Counted from the stretch's first letter, positions 26,735-36,128 are shown. The stretch is 64,000 bases of DNA from Halobaculum gomorrense (GCF_900129775.1 NZ_FQWV01000004.1:186001-250000), one strand, 5' to 3'. Numbers and translations: made by a program. The notes: generated by a model not told the origin, from the letters alone.

Positions 26735-27034
26735 TCACCACGTCTGGACCCGCCCATCCCCCACGTCCTCGGCACAGCCCTCGCAGTCGGGATGACCGGC
26801 CTCGAAGCACGCCGGCTCCCCATCGGCGTTCACGGCCGCCCGGCGCTTCTCGGCGTGGCGGCGACAGACGATCCGCGCGCGGTCCTCCTCGTCGGTCGGG
26901 AGGTCGAACTCGTCGGCGTGGTTCTCGCCCCACTCGCGGCCCTCGCGGTAGGCGCGCTTGCCGCGGGCGTACTCGCGGCCGGCCTTGCGCGCCTGCTGGC
27001 GGACCACTCGCCGGAGCCTGTCGCCCAGTCCCAT
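26735..27034 (-). CDS. Small Cys/His-containing protein (99 aa)
   Basis: 99 residues, basic and helical at the N-terminus (LGDRLRRVVRQQARKAGREY, RAYREGREWGENHADEF) and with a probable zinc site at the C-terminus: VCRRHAEKRRA, then ACFEAGHPDCEGCAED. Coding-like acidic middle and good codon usage. I do not recognise a characterised family. Binding to nucleic acid is conceivable from the basic helix plus zinc site, but that is inference. Confidence 0.72.
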   Translation of the reverse strand: MGLGDRLRRVVRQQARKAGREYARGKRAYREGREWGENHADEFDLPTDEEDRARIVCRRHAEKRRAAVNADGEPACFEAGHPDCEGCAEDVGDGRVQTW

Positions 27035-27291
27035 GCCCTCACCTCCGGCGCCCCCGACTATCAGTCCGTTGCCGGCGCGTGCGATCCCCGGCGTGCGATC
27101 TCAGTCGCCGTCGCCCGCACGGGCGACGCCCGCCGCGACGCTCGTCGCGGATCCGCCGCGTCGGCCGCTCGGCTGACGACCCCGAGCCGTCTCGCGGCTC
27201 CACTTCCACCGCGGTGACGGAATACTAAATACGATCCCGAACCAATCATCGTACGCCTCCCACTGAACACATACCCGGAGGCAGGAGAACC

Positions 27292-28230
27292 ATGGCAGAC
27301 CTGCAAACCCACGCGGAAGAGATACACGAGCAGTTTTCAGACCATCTGGACCTCACCGTCGAGGACGTCGAGGAGCGCCTCGCGTCCCTGGTGAACGAAT
27401 ACAGCGTCCCCGTCGACGAGGCGCGCCGGAGCGTCGTCAACTCCTACCTCGACGAGGCGGGGCTGGAGCGCGACGAGATCGGCTCCGGCGGCGCCGAGCA
27501 GGCGCTCGTCGGCGACATCGATGAGGACGAGCAGTGGGTCGACCTTCGCGTGAAGGTGGCCGACCTGTGGGACCCCAACCACGACTCCATCGCACAGGTG
27601 GGCCTGCTCGGCGACGAATCGGGAACGATCAAGTTCGTCTCCTTTTCGACGAGCGAACTCGAAGAACTGGAGGAGGGCACGAGCTACGCGCTCTCGAACG
27701 TCGTCACCGACGAGTACCAGGGCAACTACTCGGTGAAGCTCAACCGGACGACCACGATCACCGAACTCGACGAGGAGATCGAGGTCGGCGACGACAGCGA
27801 CGAGGTCGAAGGCGCCCTCGTCGACATCCAGTCGGGCTCGGGCCTCATCAAACGCTGTCCCGAGGACGACTGCACGCGCGTCCTGCAGAACGGCCGCTGC
27901 AGCGAGCACGGCCAGGTCGACGGCGAGTTCGACCTCCGAATCAAGGCGGTGCTTGACGACGGCGACGCCGTCCAGGAGGTCATCTTCAACGAGGAGGCGA
28001 CCGCCGAGCTGACCGGCATCGGTCTCGACGAGGCCAAGGAGATGGCACAGGATGCCCTCGACACGACCGTCGTGGGCGAGGAGATGGCCGACCGGATTGT
28101 CGGGCGCTACTACCGCGTGCGCGGCCCGACGCTGGGCCGGTACGTGCTGGCCGACGAGTTCGAGGAACTGTCCGGCACCGACGACACGGTCGATGCTGAA
28201 TCGCTGCTGATCCGCGCGAGGTCCCTGTAA
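27292..28230 (+). CDS. rpa3: Replication protein A, RPA3-type single-stranded DNA-binding protein
   Basis: 312 residues, the length of haloarchaeal RPA3. After a helical N-terminus (VEDVEERLASLVNEYSVPVD) it has an OB fold (about 75-160: QWVDLRVKVADLWDPNHDSI, AQVGLLGDESGTIKFVSF) and a second OB-like part holding a zinc motif, KRCPEDDCTRVLQNGRCSEHGQ. It coats ssDNA in replication and repair. Unusually for this window, a Shine-Dalgarno-like GGAGG (27277-27281) lies upstream of the ATG, so the message has a leader. Its stop overlaps the rpap3 start (TAATG), as in other haloarchaea. Confidence 0.92.
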   Translation: MADLQTHAEEIHEQFSDHLDLTVEDVEERLASLVNEYSVPVDEARRSVVNSYLDEAGLERDEIGSGGAEQALVGDIDEDEQWVDLRVKVADLWDPNHDSIAQVGLLGDESGTIKFVSFSTSELEELEEGTSYALSNVVTDEYQGNYSVKLNRTTTITELDEEIEVGDDSDEVEGALVDIQSGSGLIKRCPEDDCTRVLQNGRCSEHGQVDGEFDLRIKAVLDDGDAVQEVIFNEEATAELTGIGLDEAKEMAQDALDTTVVGEEMADRIVGRYYRVRGPTLGRYVLADEFEELSGTDDTVDAESLLIRARSL

Positions 28231-28835
28231 TGAGCCAGTCCGTTCCATCCCGAGAGGTCGCACGCCGTGTGTTCGCGGCCGAGTACAACGACGCCAGCTA
28301 CACGTTCAAGGAGTCCGACGACGAGCGGGCGCCGCTGTACCTGCTCCTCCCGACGGGCGAACGCGCCAACCGCGTGTTCGTCGTGGGCACCCTCACCGAG
28401 AAGGAGGACGTCGGCGAGGACAGCGAGTACTGGCGCGGGCGCATCGTCGACCCGACGGGCACGTTCTTCACATACGCCGGGCAGTACCAGCCCGAGGCTG
28501 CCAGCGCCCTCCGGGAACTGGAGCCGCCCGCGTACGTCGCCGTCGTCGGCAAGCCGCGCACCTACGAGACGGACGACGGCAGCGTGAACGTCTCCGTTCG
28601 CCCCGAATCGATCACGACCGTCGGCGCCGCCACGCGCGACCGCTGGGTCGCCGAGACCGCGGCGCGCACGCTCGACCGGATCGAAGCGTTCGACGACGAG
28701 GGCAACGAGTACGCGCGGATGGCCCGCGAGCAGTACGACCTGCCCGTCGAGGAGTACCGCGACGCCGCCGTCGCGGCGCTGCAGTCGCTCGACGACGCCG
28801 ACGAACTCGAGGGCGAGGGCGAAGCCCCCGCGTAA
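28230..28835 (+). CDS. rpap3: RPA-associated protein (RpaP3, COG3390 family)
   Basis: 201 residues. Starts SVPSREVARRVFAAEYNDAS, then an OB-fold-like core (GERANRVFVVGTLTEKEDVG, YWRGRIVDPTGTFFTYAGQY, AYVAVVGKPRTYETDDGSVN) and a helical C-terminus ending in an acidic tail. COG3390 proteins are encoded only beside rpa genes in haloarchaea and are required with their partner RPA for DNA-damage resistance. The 1-bp overlap with rpa3 indicates translational coupling and complex formation. Confidence 0.92.
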   Translation: MSQSVPSREVARRVFAAEYNDASYTFKESDDERAPLYLLLPTGERANRVFVVGTLTEKEDVGEDSEYWRGRIVDPTGTFFTYAGQYQPEAASALRELEPPAYVAVVGKPRTYETDDGSVNVSVRPESITTVGAATRDRWVAETAARTLDRIEAFDDEGNEYARMAREQYDLPVEEYRDAAVAALQSLDDADELEGEGEAPA

Positions 28836-28931
28836 GCCGTCCTCAGACCTCCGTTTTCGCGGTCGGTCGGCGCGAGCGCCGTGCGAACGTCTGACGAACG
28901 ATTAAGTGGCGGCGCGAGCGAGTAGCCGGCA

Positions 28932-29351
28932 ATGGGGAGCAAGAACAAGACGGTCTCGTTCCGCGTCAACGAGGACGCCTTCGAGGCGCTGCGCGAGATC
29001 GCCGACGAGCGCGACCTGTCGCTGTCGGCGGTGTTCCGCGACTACGTGGACACCCTCGTCGCCCACGACGGACAAGTAGAGGTCGTCCCCGAGAACCGGG
29101 TGGAGGAGACCGACGCCGACGGCGAGTCGTTTCCGCCGACGGTGGAGGTACCCAAGAGCTTCGTGCGCGAGCACGAGCGCCTGGAGCTGGAGGCCGAGCA
29201 CCTCCGCGAGCAGCTGGACGAGTACAAGGCGTTCGTCACGTACCTGCAGGACAGGCTGGCCGAAGCGGACGACGGCGAGGACGTGGTGTTCTTAGAGGAA
29301 CTCGACGGGGACCGCGAGCGCAACGACGACGAGCCCTACCAGCTCGGGTAA
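28932..29351 (+). CDS. Ribbon-helix-helix domain protein with coiled coil
   Basis: 139 residues. The first 45 (KNKTVSFRVNEDAFEALREI, ADERDLSLSAVFRDYVDTLV) have the strand-helix-helix pattern of RHH/MetJ-Arc DNA-binding proteins. Residues about 80-120 form a heptad-rich coiled coil (HERLELEAEHLREQLDEYKA). The acidic tail ends DEPYQLG. A GATTAAG element (28900-28906) about 26-32 bp upstream of the ATG gives a likely leaderless promoter. Probably a dimeric regulator; target unknown. Confidence 0.8.
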   Translation: MGSKNKTVSFRVNEDAFEALREIADERDLSLSAVFRDYVDTLVAHDGQVEVVPENRVEETDADGESFPPTVEVPKSFVREHERLELEAEHLREQLDEYKAFVTYLQDRLAEADDGEDVVFLEELDGDRERNDDEPYQLG

Positions 29352-29375
29352 CGCGCGCGCCTCGGTCGCTCCCGG

Positions 29376-29654
29376 CTACTCTCGTGCCGCATCGGACGCG
29401 AGGACGGTTCCGTCGCCGTCGACGGTCACGCGGTAGCCGTTGAACCGGAACTCCACCGTCAGCTCCGGCGCCCCCCGCTCGACGATCCTGTCGAGCGCCT
29501 CCGGATCGACGACGTCGTACAGGCGCGCCCGAAGGTCCACGGGCTCCGTTCCTTCCGCCGCCGCGACCCGGTCGACGACGAGGGCGCTCGGGGGAAGGGA
29601 CCACCCCGAGAGTTCGTCGCCGCGCTCGTCGTCTCCGGTTTCACCGTCGGACAT
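29376..29654 (-). CDS. HalOD1 output-domain protein
   Basis: 92 residues from the ATG complementary to 29652-29654; a GTG two codons upstream is an alternative. After an acidic leader, the sequence VVDRVAAAEGTEPVDLRARL then YDVVDPEALDRIVE, VEFRFNGYRVTVDGDGTVLA matches HalOD1, a short domain common in haloarchaea, alone or behind receiver domains, and predicted to be a signalling output module. Its partner is unknown. It converges on the RHH gene. Confidence 0.85.
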   Translation of the reverse strand: MSDGETGDDERGDELSGWSLPPSALVVDRVAAAEGTEPVDLRARLYDVVDPEALDRIVERGAPELTVEFRFNGYRVTVDGDGTVLASDAARE

Positions 29655-29878
29655 ACCCACTGCTATGGCTCTCCCGAGAGTAAAATGTATGACTTACAAA
29701 TGTGAATTTAGGCGCATTAAGTCGATGCAGTCTTTCGATTCGATCGGTAGGAAGTCGCTACCATGGAGTTCGTCAGGGCAGCGGCTCCGACCGCTTTCGC
29801 CGACGCGCCCCGTCTGCGGGTCGGCTGTCCGGATTCGGGTCTGCGGCCGCGGATCGGTGGAACGGCCCGGTCAGCCGC

Positions 29879-30334
29879 CTACCGAGCCAGCGCGTCCCGC
29901 GCCTCGCGCGCCCGTTCTCTCGCCTCCTCGTCGCCCTCGACGGCCGCGAGCGACTCCGTCGCCTCCAGCGTGCGCACGGCGCTGTCGAGAAACGAGAGCA
30001 CGTCGCCGGGGTAGGCGTACAGCATGTAGTCGTCGCCCATCACGTCGACGATGGCGTCGGGGCCGAGCCCCTGCGCGCGCAACTCCAGAAGGTAGCGAAC
30101 GAACTTCCGCTCGGGGTGCCCGCAGTACGGGGCGTCGTCGCAGCCGCAGTCGAGGAAGTCCTCGGCGAACTCCAACACGCGATCGCGGGTCGCCTCGTCG
30201 AGTTCGGCGAGCCCGTCGCCCGAGAACACCAGGTCCAGCGTCGCCCCGGCGAACGCGCTCTTCGGGATGTTGGCGTCGAGCTGGGAGGCGATCTGCCGGT
30301 GGTTCTTTAGATAGATCTTGTCCGTGATGGCCAC
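29879..30334 (-). CDS. Conserved haloarchaeal protein with Cys cluster (151 aa)
   Basis: 151 residues from a GTG. Opens AITDKIYLKNHRQIASQLDA, has a helical middle and a CGCDDAPYCGHPERKF cluster (three Cys, one His, possibly metal-binding), then LLELRAQGLGPDAIVDVMGD and YMLYAYPGDVLSFLDSAVR. The high conservation I would expect of the Cys loop and the 'YAYPGDVLSFLD' segment suggests a folded domain, but no function is known to me. An ATG alternative is absent nearby, so the GTG start is the natural one. Confidence 0.78.
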   Translation of the reverse strand: MAITDKIYLKNHRQIASQLDANIPKSAFAGATLDLVFSGDGLAELDEATRDRVLEFAEDFLDCGCDDAPYCGHPERKFVRYLLELRAQGLGPDAIVDVMGDDYMLYAYPGDVLSFLDSAVRTLEATESLAAVEGDEEARERAREARDALAR

Positions 30335-30542
30335 TGCTACCCGATCGTAGTCGCGGGGCCGAGAAAAGCGCGACGGTCGCTGGAGGGGGCGACCCACCCG
30401 CCGATCCGCTGTGAATCACCCAGCGCCTTGCCGGCGGTCCGTCGTCGCTCGACCGCCGTCACACAGTGCGTGTGTGTCCCACGCAGGCACACTCGCGGAG
30501 TCGTAACGTATTTCACTCACACCGGGCTACCTACGGGTGCGT

Positions 30543-30616
30543 GTCCGGGTTGGGGTAGTGGACTATCCTTCAGCCTTGTGGAGGCTGAGACGCGGGTTCA
30601 ATTCTCGCACCTGGAC
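30543..30616 (+). tRNA. tRNA-His (GTG anticodon)
   Basis: 74 nt. The extra 5' G (30543) can pair with C73 (30616), the hallmark of tRNA-His. Acceptor TCCGGGT pairs with ACCTGGA; D stem GGGT/ATCC; anticodon stem CAGCC/GGCTG with loop TTGTGGA, giving anticodon GTG; T stem GCGGG/CTCGC with loop TTCAATT. CCA is not encoded. One nucleotide between the D and anticodon stems is extra relative to the consensus. A TATA-like AACGTATTT (30505-30513) lies about 30-38 bp upstream. Confidence 0.93.
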
Positions 30617-30805
30617 TGTTTCAAATTTCTTACTTGTCGACGCGTGGCCGACTCCGGTTCGATCAGCAGACGAACGCTGGCCAAGCTAGCCGCGGAGCGA
30701 TCGGAGCGACCCTCATGTTCCCTCCGTTTGAGGACTCCCGTTCCCCAGCGAATCGGGGGAAGCGACCGCGGGAATGGGTGACACTGGGGCGAGCGACCAC
30801 GCCGC

Positions 30806-31993
30806 TCACACGCTCCGCCCGCCCACGTCGGGGAGGATGCCGGCGTCGCCGCCGATACCGAGTGACTCACGCCCGCCCTGTTGGATAATGTTGAACGCGG
30901 TCATGAGGTCAGTTCTGGAGATGAGGCCGACCAGCGCCCCGTCGCCGTCGACGACGACGAGCCGGCCGACGCTACGCTGTTGCATCGTCTCGAGTGCCGT
31001 CACCGCGTCCGCCTCGCGCGTCACGCTCGCGATGTCGTTTTCCATCACGTCCTCGACGGTGTAGGCGTCGCGCTCGACCTCGCGGACGCCTTGGGCATCC
31101 TCGAGGGTGACCATCCCGACGAGAGTTCCGTTCTTTAAGACCGGGTAGCCGGTGTGGCGCTCGCGGAACATCCGCTCCATCAACTCGGCGACGCTGTCGT
31201 CGGGGGAGACAGTGTGGAGATTCTCGCGCGGCGTCATGATGTCGTCGACGGAGACGCCCTCGAAGGCGGCGCGCATCGTGGTCTGCTGGGCCTCGCTGGA
31301 GGCGGCGATGTAGATGAAGAAGGCGAGCCCGACGGTGAGCCAGTTGCCGCCGAACAGGCCGAACAGCCCGAGCAGGAACGCGAACACCTTCCCGACCTCG
31401 GCGGCGATCTGGGTGGCGCGGGCGTGGGGGCGCTTGCGGGCCAGCAGCGCGCGGAGGACCCGTCCCCCGTCCATGGGGAAGCCGGGCAGCATGTTGAACG
31501 CCGCGAGCACGAGGTTCATCAACGCGAGGTAGCCGACGACGAACGCGACCGTCGGCGGAAGGCTAACGCCGACGAGCACGGCGTAGGCGACGATGCCGAG
31601 CGCGACCGAGACCGCCGGGCCCATGATCGCGACGGTGAACTCCTGTTTCCAGTCCTCGGGCATCTCCTCGAAGGAGGCGACGCCCCCGAACAGCCACAGC
31701 GTGATCGACTCGATCTCGTAGCCGTAGTGCATCGCGGTGAGCGAGTGACCGAACTCGTGGAGGAGAACGGAGACAAACAGTCCGACGGCCGCGGCCGTAC
31801 CGAGCACCCACGGGAGACTCCCGCCGGTCAGCGCGGCCGCGGGGATGGCGACGCCGAACGTATCGCCAACGATCCCGGCGAACTCCCCCACTTGGCTCCC
31901 GATGAGGTACGCGAACAGCGGGAGGATGAGGAGGAACGTCCAGTTCAACTGGATCGGGATACCGGCGACCCGTCCGACACGGATTCCTCGCAT
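30806..31993 (-). CDS. Site-2-protease-like zinc metalloprotease with two CBS domains (M50)
   Basis: 395 residues. Membrane protease part (about 1-245) with the zinc motif HEFGH in VSVLLHEFGHSLTAMHYG and the second ligand motif in NMLPGFPMDGGRVLRALLAR. Two CBS domains follow (about 250-375: VDDIMTPRENLHTVSPDDSV ... TLVGMVTLEDAQG; VEDVMENDIASVTREADAV ... ALVGLISRTDLM). This is the SpoIVFB/S2P subfamily with regulatory CBS modules; it cleaves a transmembrane substrate inside the bilayer. The substrate is unknown. The signature residues are intact. Confidence 0.93.
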   Translation of the reverse strand: MRGIRVGRVAGIPIQLNWTFLLILPLFAYLIGSQVGEFAGIVGDTFGVAIPAAALTGGSLPWVLGTAAAVGLFVSVLLHEFGHSLTAMHYGYEIESITLWLFGGVASFEEMPEDWKQEFTVAIMGPAVSVALGIVAYAVLVGVSLPPTVAFVVGYLALMNLVLAAFNMLPGFPMDGGRVLRALLARKRPHARATQIAAEVGKVFAFLLGLFGLFGGNWLTVGLAFFIYIAASSEAQQTTMRAAFEGVSVDDIMTPRENLHTVSPDDSVAELMERMFRERHTGYPVLKNGTLVGMVTLEDAQGVREVERDAYTVEDVMENDIASVTREADAVTALETMQQRSVGRLVVVDGDGALVGLISRTDLMTAFNIIQQGGRESLGIGGDAGILPDVGGRSV

Positions 31994-32067
31994 ACCTCGG
32001 AGTAGTTCCCCATGGCGTATAAACCCGGTCGCCGAGCTTTATCGTCTACCGCGCGAAACCGGCAGCC

Positions 32068-32472
32068 ATGAGCGAGACCGATGCGACGGCGGACGGACCG
32101 ACAACTGAGCCCGTGGTGAAGCGCGGCGACGCCCTCGCGATGAGCGAGGTCGACGCGGGCGGGGGAATGTCGAAGGGCGTGCTCATCGACGACGCCGACG
32201 GCGCGCCGCACTTCGCGATGCGGCGGTTCGAACTCGCGCCCGACGCGCACGTCCCGAACCACACCAACGAGGTCGAACACGAGCAGTACGTGCTCGCCGG
32301 CGAGTACACCGTGGGGCTCGATGGTGAGGAGCACACGGTGGCGGCGGGCGACGCGCTGCTCATCCCCGCGGGCGTGCCACACTGGTACCGCAACGACGGC
32401 GACAGGCCGGCTGCGTTCATTTGTGTGGTTCCCCACGGCGACGACACGATCCGCGTCATCGACGAGCAGTAG
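32068..32472 (+). CDS. Cupin-domain protein
   Basis: 134 residues. A single conserved beta-barrel with cupin motif 1 (HVPNHTNEVEHEQYVLAGEY, providing His, His and Glu) and motif 2 (DALLIPAGVPHWYRNDGDRP, providing the last His). The metal set is complete. Small haloarchaeal cupins of this kind lack assigned substrates. It begins about 30 bp after a TATA-like GCTTTATCG (32036-32044) shared with the divergent protease region. Confidence 0.9.
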   Translation: MSETDATADGPTTEPVVKRGDALAMSEVDAGGGMSKGVLIDDADGAPHFAMRRFELAPDAHVPNHTNEVEHEQYVLAGEYTVGLDGEEHTVAAGDALLIPAGVPHWYRNDGDRPAAFICVVPHGDDTIRVIDEQ

Positions 32473-32614
32473 GCCGTTCTTCGTCCCCGTCCGATCCCTC
32501 GACGGCTCGTCGACTGCTCGACAACAGCCCCGACAGCGATCACGACGCACGCCCCCACACGGAAGCCGAATCCCTGAAATACCGCATCCGCCTACCCCAC
32601 ACCAAGCGATCACC

Positions 32615-34657
32615 GTGTCCGAGCAACTCCCGCAGGTCGACACCCTGTTCCTCCACGAACGCGACGCCGCCGACGAGTTCACCGTCGTCGTCGAGCGCGA
32701 CGACTCGCGCGTCCTTCAGGGCGTCCTCGAACTCAAGGAAGCCGACGCCGGCCCGCGCCCGCGTCGCTTCCGCGTCAAACAGAAGGGCGGCGAGGAGCCC
32801 CGCCAGCCGGACCAGTTCGTCGACCTCGCGCGCAGCGCGCGGCGCATCCGCATCTCAGAACAGACCGGCGCACGCGCTCGCGACCGGCTCACGGAGATGC
32901 TCTCGGCGTACCAACTCGACGCCAAGCAGGTGCGCACCTGCCGCTACTGCGCCAACGCCGGGCGCTACTCCCCGATCACCTCCGACACGGCGGTGAAGGC
33001 CGACCGCGACTGGATCTGCCCCGACTGCGCGACACGCGAACTCGAACGCGAACTCTCCTACAAGGGGCAGTTCACCGGAAACGCCCAAGAGCGCCTCGAA
33101 GACCTCCTCTTCGAGGTACAGGACCTGGGCCGCATCACGAACCTGCTGCAGGGGAACCTCGACCCCGATCTCACGAAGTTCGACACCATCTCGGCGACGA
33201 CCGACGAGATCGACGCCGTCCGGACGGACGAACTGAGCCTCCACCCCGCGCTTCAAGAACACGTCGAGGGCCGCTTCGACGAGCTGCTGCCGGTGCAGAG
33301 CCTCTCGGTCGAGAACGGCCTGTTCGACGGCGACGACCAGCTCGTCGTGAGCGCGACGGCGACCGGGAAGACGCTCGTGGGCGAACTCGCTGGCGTCAAC
33401 AACGCGCTCAACGGGACGGGGAAGCTGCTGTTTCTCGTTCCCCTCGTCGCGCTCGCCAACCAGAAGCACGAGGACTTCGAGGACCGCTACGGCGACGTGC
33501 TCGACGTGACCATCCGGGTTGGCGCCTCCCGGATCAACGACGACGGCAATCGCTTCGACCCGAACGCGGACGTGATCGTCGGCACCTACGAGGGGATCGA
33601 CCACGCGCTGCGCACCGGCAAGGACATGGGTGACATCGGCACCGTCGTGATCGACGAGGTCCACACGCTGAAAGAGGAGGGGCGTGGCCACCGCCTCGAC
33701 GGAATGATCTCGCGGCTCAAGCACTACTCCGAGAACCGCAACTCCTCGGCGCAGTGGGTGTACCTCTCGGCGACCGTCGGCAACCCCGAGTTCCTCGCCG
33801 AGCGCCTCCGCGCGACGCTCATCGAGTTCGAGGAGCGCCCCGTGCCCATCGAGCGCCACGTCACCTTCGCCGACGAGCGTGAGAAAGTCGAGATCGAAAA
33901 GAAGCTCGTCAAACGCGAGTTCGATACGAAGTCGTCGAAGGGGTACCGGGGGCAGACGATCATCTTCACCAACTCTCGCAGGCGCTGTCACGAGATATCC
34001 CGGAAGCTGGAGTACGACTCCGCGCCATACCACGCCGGCCTCGACTACAAGCGCCGCAAGACCGTCGAGCGCAAGTTCGGGAACCAGGAACTCGCGGCCG
34101 TCGTCACCACCGCAGCGCTCGCCGCGGGCGTCGACTTCCCCGCCTCGCAGGTGATCTTCGACACGCTCGCGATGGGGATCGAGTGGCTCTCAGTGCAGGA
34201 GTTCGAGCAGATGCTCGGCCGGGCGGGCCGCCCCGACTACCACGACGAGGGGAAAGTGTACGTGCTCGTCGAACCGGACGCCAGCTATCACTCCTCGATG
34301 GAGGGGACCGAAGACGAGACCGCGTTCAAGCTCCTGAAAGGCGAGATGGAGGACGTGACGACGGTGTACGACACGACCTCCGCCGCCGAGGAGACGCTCG
34401 CGAACGTCGTCGTCGCGGGCACGCACGCCAAGAAGCTGAACGACCGGATGATCGGCGAGGTCCCCACCACCCACGCCATCGGCAAGCTGCTGGAGTGGGA
34501 GTTCATCGACGGCCTGTCGCCGACACCGCTGGGCCGGGCGGTCACCGAGCACTTCCTCGCCCCCGACGACGCGTTCCGCATCCTCGACGGGATCCGAAAG
34601 GACCACCACCCCTACGAGATCGTCGCGGACATGGAACTGGCCGACGAGGAGCTGTAA
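32615..34657 (+). CDS. DEAD/DEAH-box helicase (large haloarchaeal family)
   Basis: 680 residues from a GTG. N-terminal unique region with a zinc ribbon (about residues 107-138: RTCRYCANAGRYSP ... DWICPDCATREL). Helicase core: motif I VSATATGKTLVGELAG, Ia FLVPLVALANQKHEDF, motif II as VIDEVHTLKEEGRG (DEVH), motif III WVYLSATVGNPEF, then the C-terminal lobe IIFTNSRRRCHEISRK, VVTTAALAAGVDFPA and QMLGRAGRPDYHDEGKVYVL (motif VI). This is an SF2 Ski2/Hel308-like helicase with a haloarchaeal N-terminus. The role in RNA or DNA metabolism is undetermined. Confidence 0.93.
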   Translation: MSEQLPQVDTLFLHERDAADEFTVVVERDDSRVLQGVLELKEADAGPRPRRFRVKQKGGEEPRQPDQFVDLARSARRIRISEQTGARARDRLTEMLSAYQLDAKQVRTCRYCANAGRYSPITSDTAVKADRDWICPDCATRELERELSYKGQFTGNAQERLEDLLFEVQDLGRITNLLQGNLDPDLTKFDTISATTDEIDAVRTDELSLHPALQEHVEGRFDELLPVQSLSVENGLFDGDDQLVVSATATGKTLVGELAGVNNALNGTGKLLFLVPLVALANQKHEDFEDRYGDVLDVTIRVGASRINDDGNRFDPNADVIVGTYEGIDHALRTGKDMGDIGTVVIDEVHTLKEEGRGHRLDGMISRLKHYSENRNSSAQWVYLSATVGNPEFLAERLRATLIEFEERPVPIERHVTFADEREKVEIEKKLVKREFDTKSSKGYRGQTIIFTNSRRRCHEISRKLEYDSAPYHAGLDYKRRKTVERKFGNQELAAVVTTAALAAGVDFPASQVIFDTLAMGIEWLSVQEFEQMLGRAGRPDYHDEGKVYVLVEPDASYHSSMEGTEDETAFKLLKGEMEDVTTVYDTTSAAEETLANVVVAGTHAKKLNDRMIGEVPTTHAIGKLLEWEFIDGLSPTPLGRAVTEHFLAPDDAFRILDGIRKDHHPYEIVADMELADEEL

Positions 34658-34664
34658 CGGGTCG

Positions 34665-35522
34665 CTATCGAGGGGCCGGCGTCGGCGTCGCGGTCTCGCC
34701 GTCGGCCGTCGTCTCAACGACCGGAATCTCGAACGACCGCCAGTCGGCCCCCCAGTCGAGTGTCACCGCCGCGGCGTCCCCGTCGCCGACGACCGGCGTC
34801 GACACCGATACGGTCGTCTCCGCGCCGGGATCGAGCGATTCGGTGACGGTCGCTGACCCGGAGACGTAGTTCCCCGTGAGACTCGCACCGAAGGTGCCGC
34901 GTCCCTCGCCAACGTTCCGCAGTCCGAACTGGGCGACTGCGGTGGTCTGTTCGCCCGCCTCGACCCCCGTCGGGGAGATCGACGGCTCGCCGACCTCGAA
35001 CACCGGCGGCGCGTTCAGCCGTCTGATCACCGCTGTCGACAGGTCGTGCACCACCGCTCCGTCGAACAGCACGCGACCTCCCTCGTGAGTCGCGTCTTTC
35101 GGGACGGCGAGCGCCACCCGGGCCGCCTCTGTCTCCCACGGCACCGGCTGGTGTGCCGCCAGGTGGACTGGCTCGCCGTCTACTTCGACCGTCAGTCGGT
35201 CCCGGAGCGTCCGGCCCGACAGCGACGTGATCAGGGCCACGACGACGTACTGCGTCCCCGACCGGCGGTGGACGTGCGGGTGGACTCCCGAGAGCGGGTA
35301 GATGACGAAGTCCGCCACCGACACCGCTTCGACGGCGGCCGGTCGATCGGGTTCGTCCGACTCGGTCGCGGAGGTGTGTGTAGCGCTGTCACCCGCAGGC
35401 GACTCGGTTCGTTCCTCGGTCCCGGAACCGCTCCCGGCGACACAGCCTGCCAGCGATCCGAGGGCCGGCACTGCTCCCAGGGCCGCGATCAGTCCCCGTC
35501 GTGACGTGGAGGGCGGCGACAC
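34665..35522 (-). CDS. Predicted Tat-exported lipoprotein
   Basis: 285 residues from a GTG. The N-terminus reads STSRRGLIAALGAVPALGSL followed by AGC: a twin-arginine signal with a lipobox cysteine, the usual haloarchaeal Tat lipoprotein arrangement. After a Thr/Ser/Asp-rich linker comes a beta-rich domain (VADFVIYPLSGVHPHVHRRS, VALITSLSGRTLRDRLTVEV) and a second one with immunoglobulin-like periodicity (PSISPTGVEAGEQTTAVAQF, ESLDPGAETTVSVSTPVVG). Probably a surface-anchored protein; ligand unknown. It converges on the helicase gene with 7 bp between stops. Confidence 0.82.
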   Translation of the reverse strand: MSPPSTSRRGLIAALGAVPALGSLAGCVAGSGSGTEERTESPAGDSATHTSATESDEPDRPAAVEAVSVADFVIYPLSGVHPHVHRRSGTQYVVVALITSLSGRTLRDRLTVEVDGEPVHLAAHQPVPWETEAARVALAVPKDATHEGGRVLFDGAVVHDLSTAVIRRLNAPPVFEVGEPSISPTGVEAGEQTTAVAQFGLRNVGEGRGTFGASLTGNYVSGSATVTESLDPGAETTVSVSTPVVGDGDAAAVTLDWGADWRSFEIPVVETTADGETATPTPAPR

Positions 35523-35657
35523 GGGGCGACGTGCAGCCTCGTAGAATAAATACTTCGTGGGGCCGAAGCGGGTCGATTTCGCTCTTCGCTCGCTCCCGCT
35601 TCGTCCCGAGCGCCAACCTGTGCACCAATTCATTGCCCGTGGGATCGTCAGTTAGGT

Positions 35658-36080
35658 ATGGACGAGTCAGCCGCCGACCGTCAACTCGTGATCGAGGTCC
35701 GATCCCGGCTCGATAGCTGGACAACCACCGCCCGACGCGAGGCGTACGCGGAGTTCTTCGAGGGGGAGGACCCGATCCTCTCCGAGGAGGAGCTCCGGTT
35801 GCTCGACGAGGTCGACTCGCTGCTGGAGCGCCACGGTGGGGAGGGCGTGTGGGGGACCGACCAGTACGGGATCCACTCCGCCGGCGCCTCGGGGTCGGAC
35901 GACTCGCTGGGCGTCGTCTGCGTCTACCACCCGCAGGTGACACGCGACTCGGTGCTGCGCGGCGTGGACGACCTCGACGACGAGACCGAAGAGCGGATCA
36001 ACGCGGCGCTGTGGACGTACGCCGAGCGCGTCACGGAACGCATCGAGGCGGAACTCGACGAGTACCTCGGCCGGGACTGA
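35658..36080 (+). CDS. Conserved haloarchaeal protein of unknown function (140 aa)
   Basis: 140 residues, acidic and mostly helical. Contains RLDSWTTTARREAYAEFFEG, SEEELRLLDEVDSLLERHGG, a central GVWGTDQYGIHSAGASGSDD and a C-terminal helix AALWTYAERVTERIEAELDE. One cysteine, no membrane segment. Codon usage and a plausible promoter region support a real gene; I cannot assign a function. Confidence 0.75.
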   Translation: MDESAADRQLVIEVRSRLDSWTTTARREAYAEFFEGEDPILSEEELRLLDEVDSLLERHGGEGVWGTDQYGIHSAGASGSDDSLGVVCVYHPQVTRDSVLRGVDDLDDETEERINAALWTYAERVTERIEAELDEYLGRD

Positions 36081-36128
36081 CGCCCGGTCGCGGACGCGAG
36101 CGGGACCGAAGGAGACGCTGCGTCCCCG

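Noticed and set aside
25482-26795. A 437-codon open frame on the + strand opposite the guanylyltransferase gene
   Set aside because: It is antisense to a well-recognised enzyme. Long antisense frames are expected in very GC-rich DNA, and its residues (Arg/Gly/Val-rich) match no family.
29655-29878. A hidden small gene between the HalOD1 gene and the 151-aa gene
   Set aside because: No frame of reasonable composition is present; the region contains only short A+T-rich promoter-like words.
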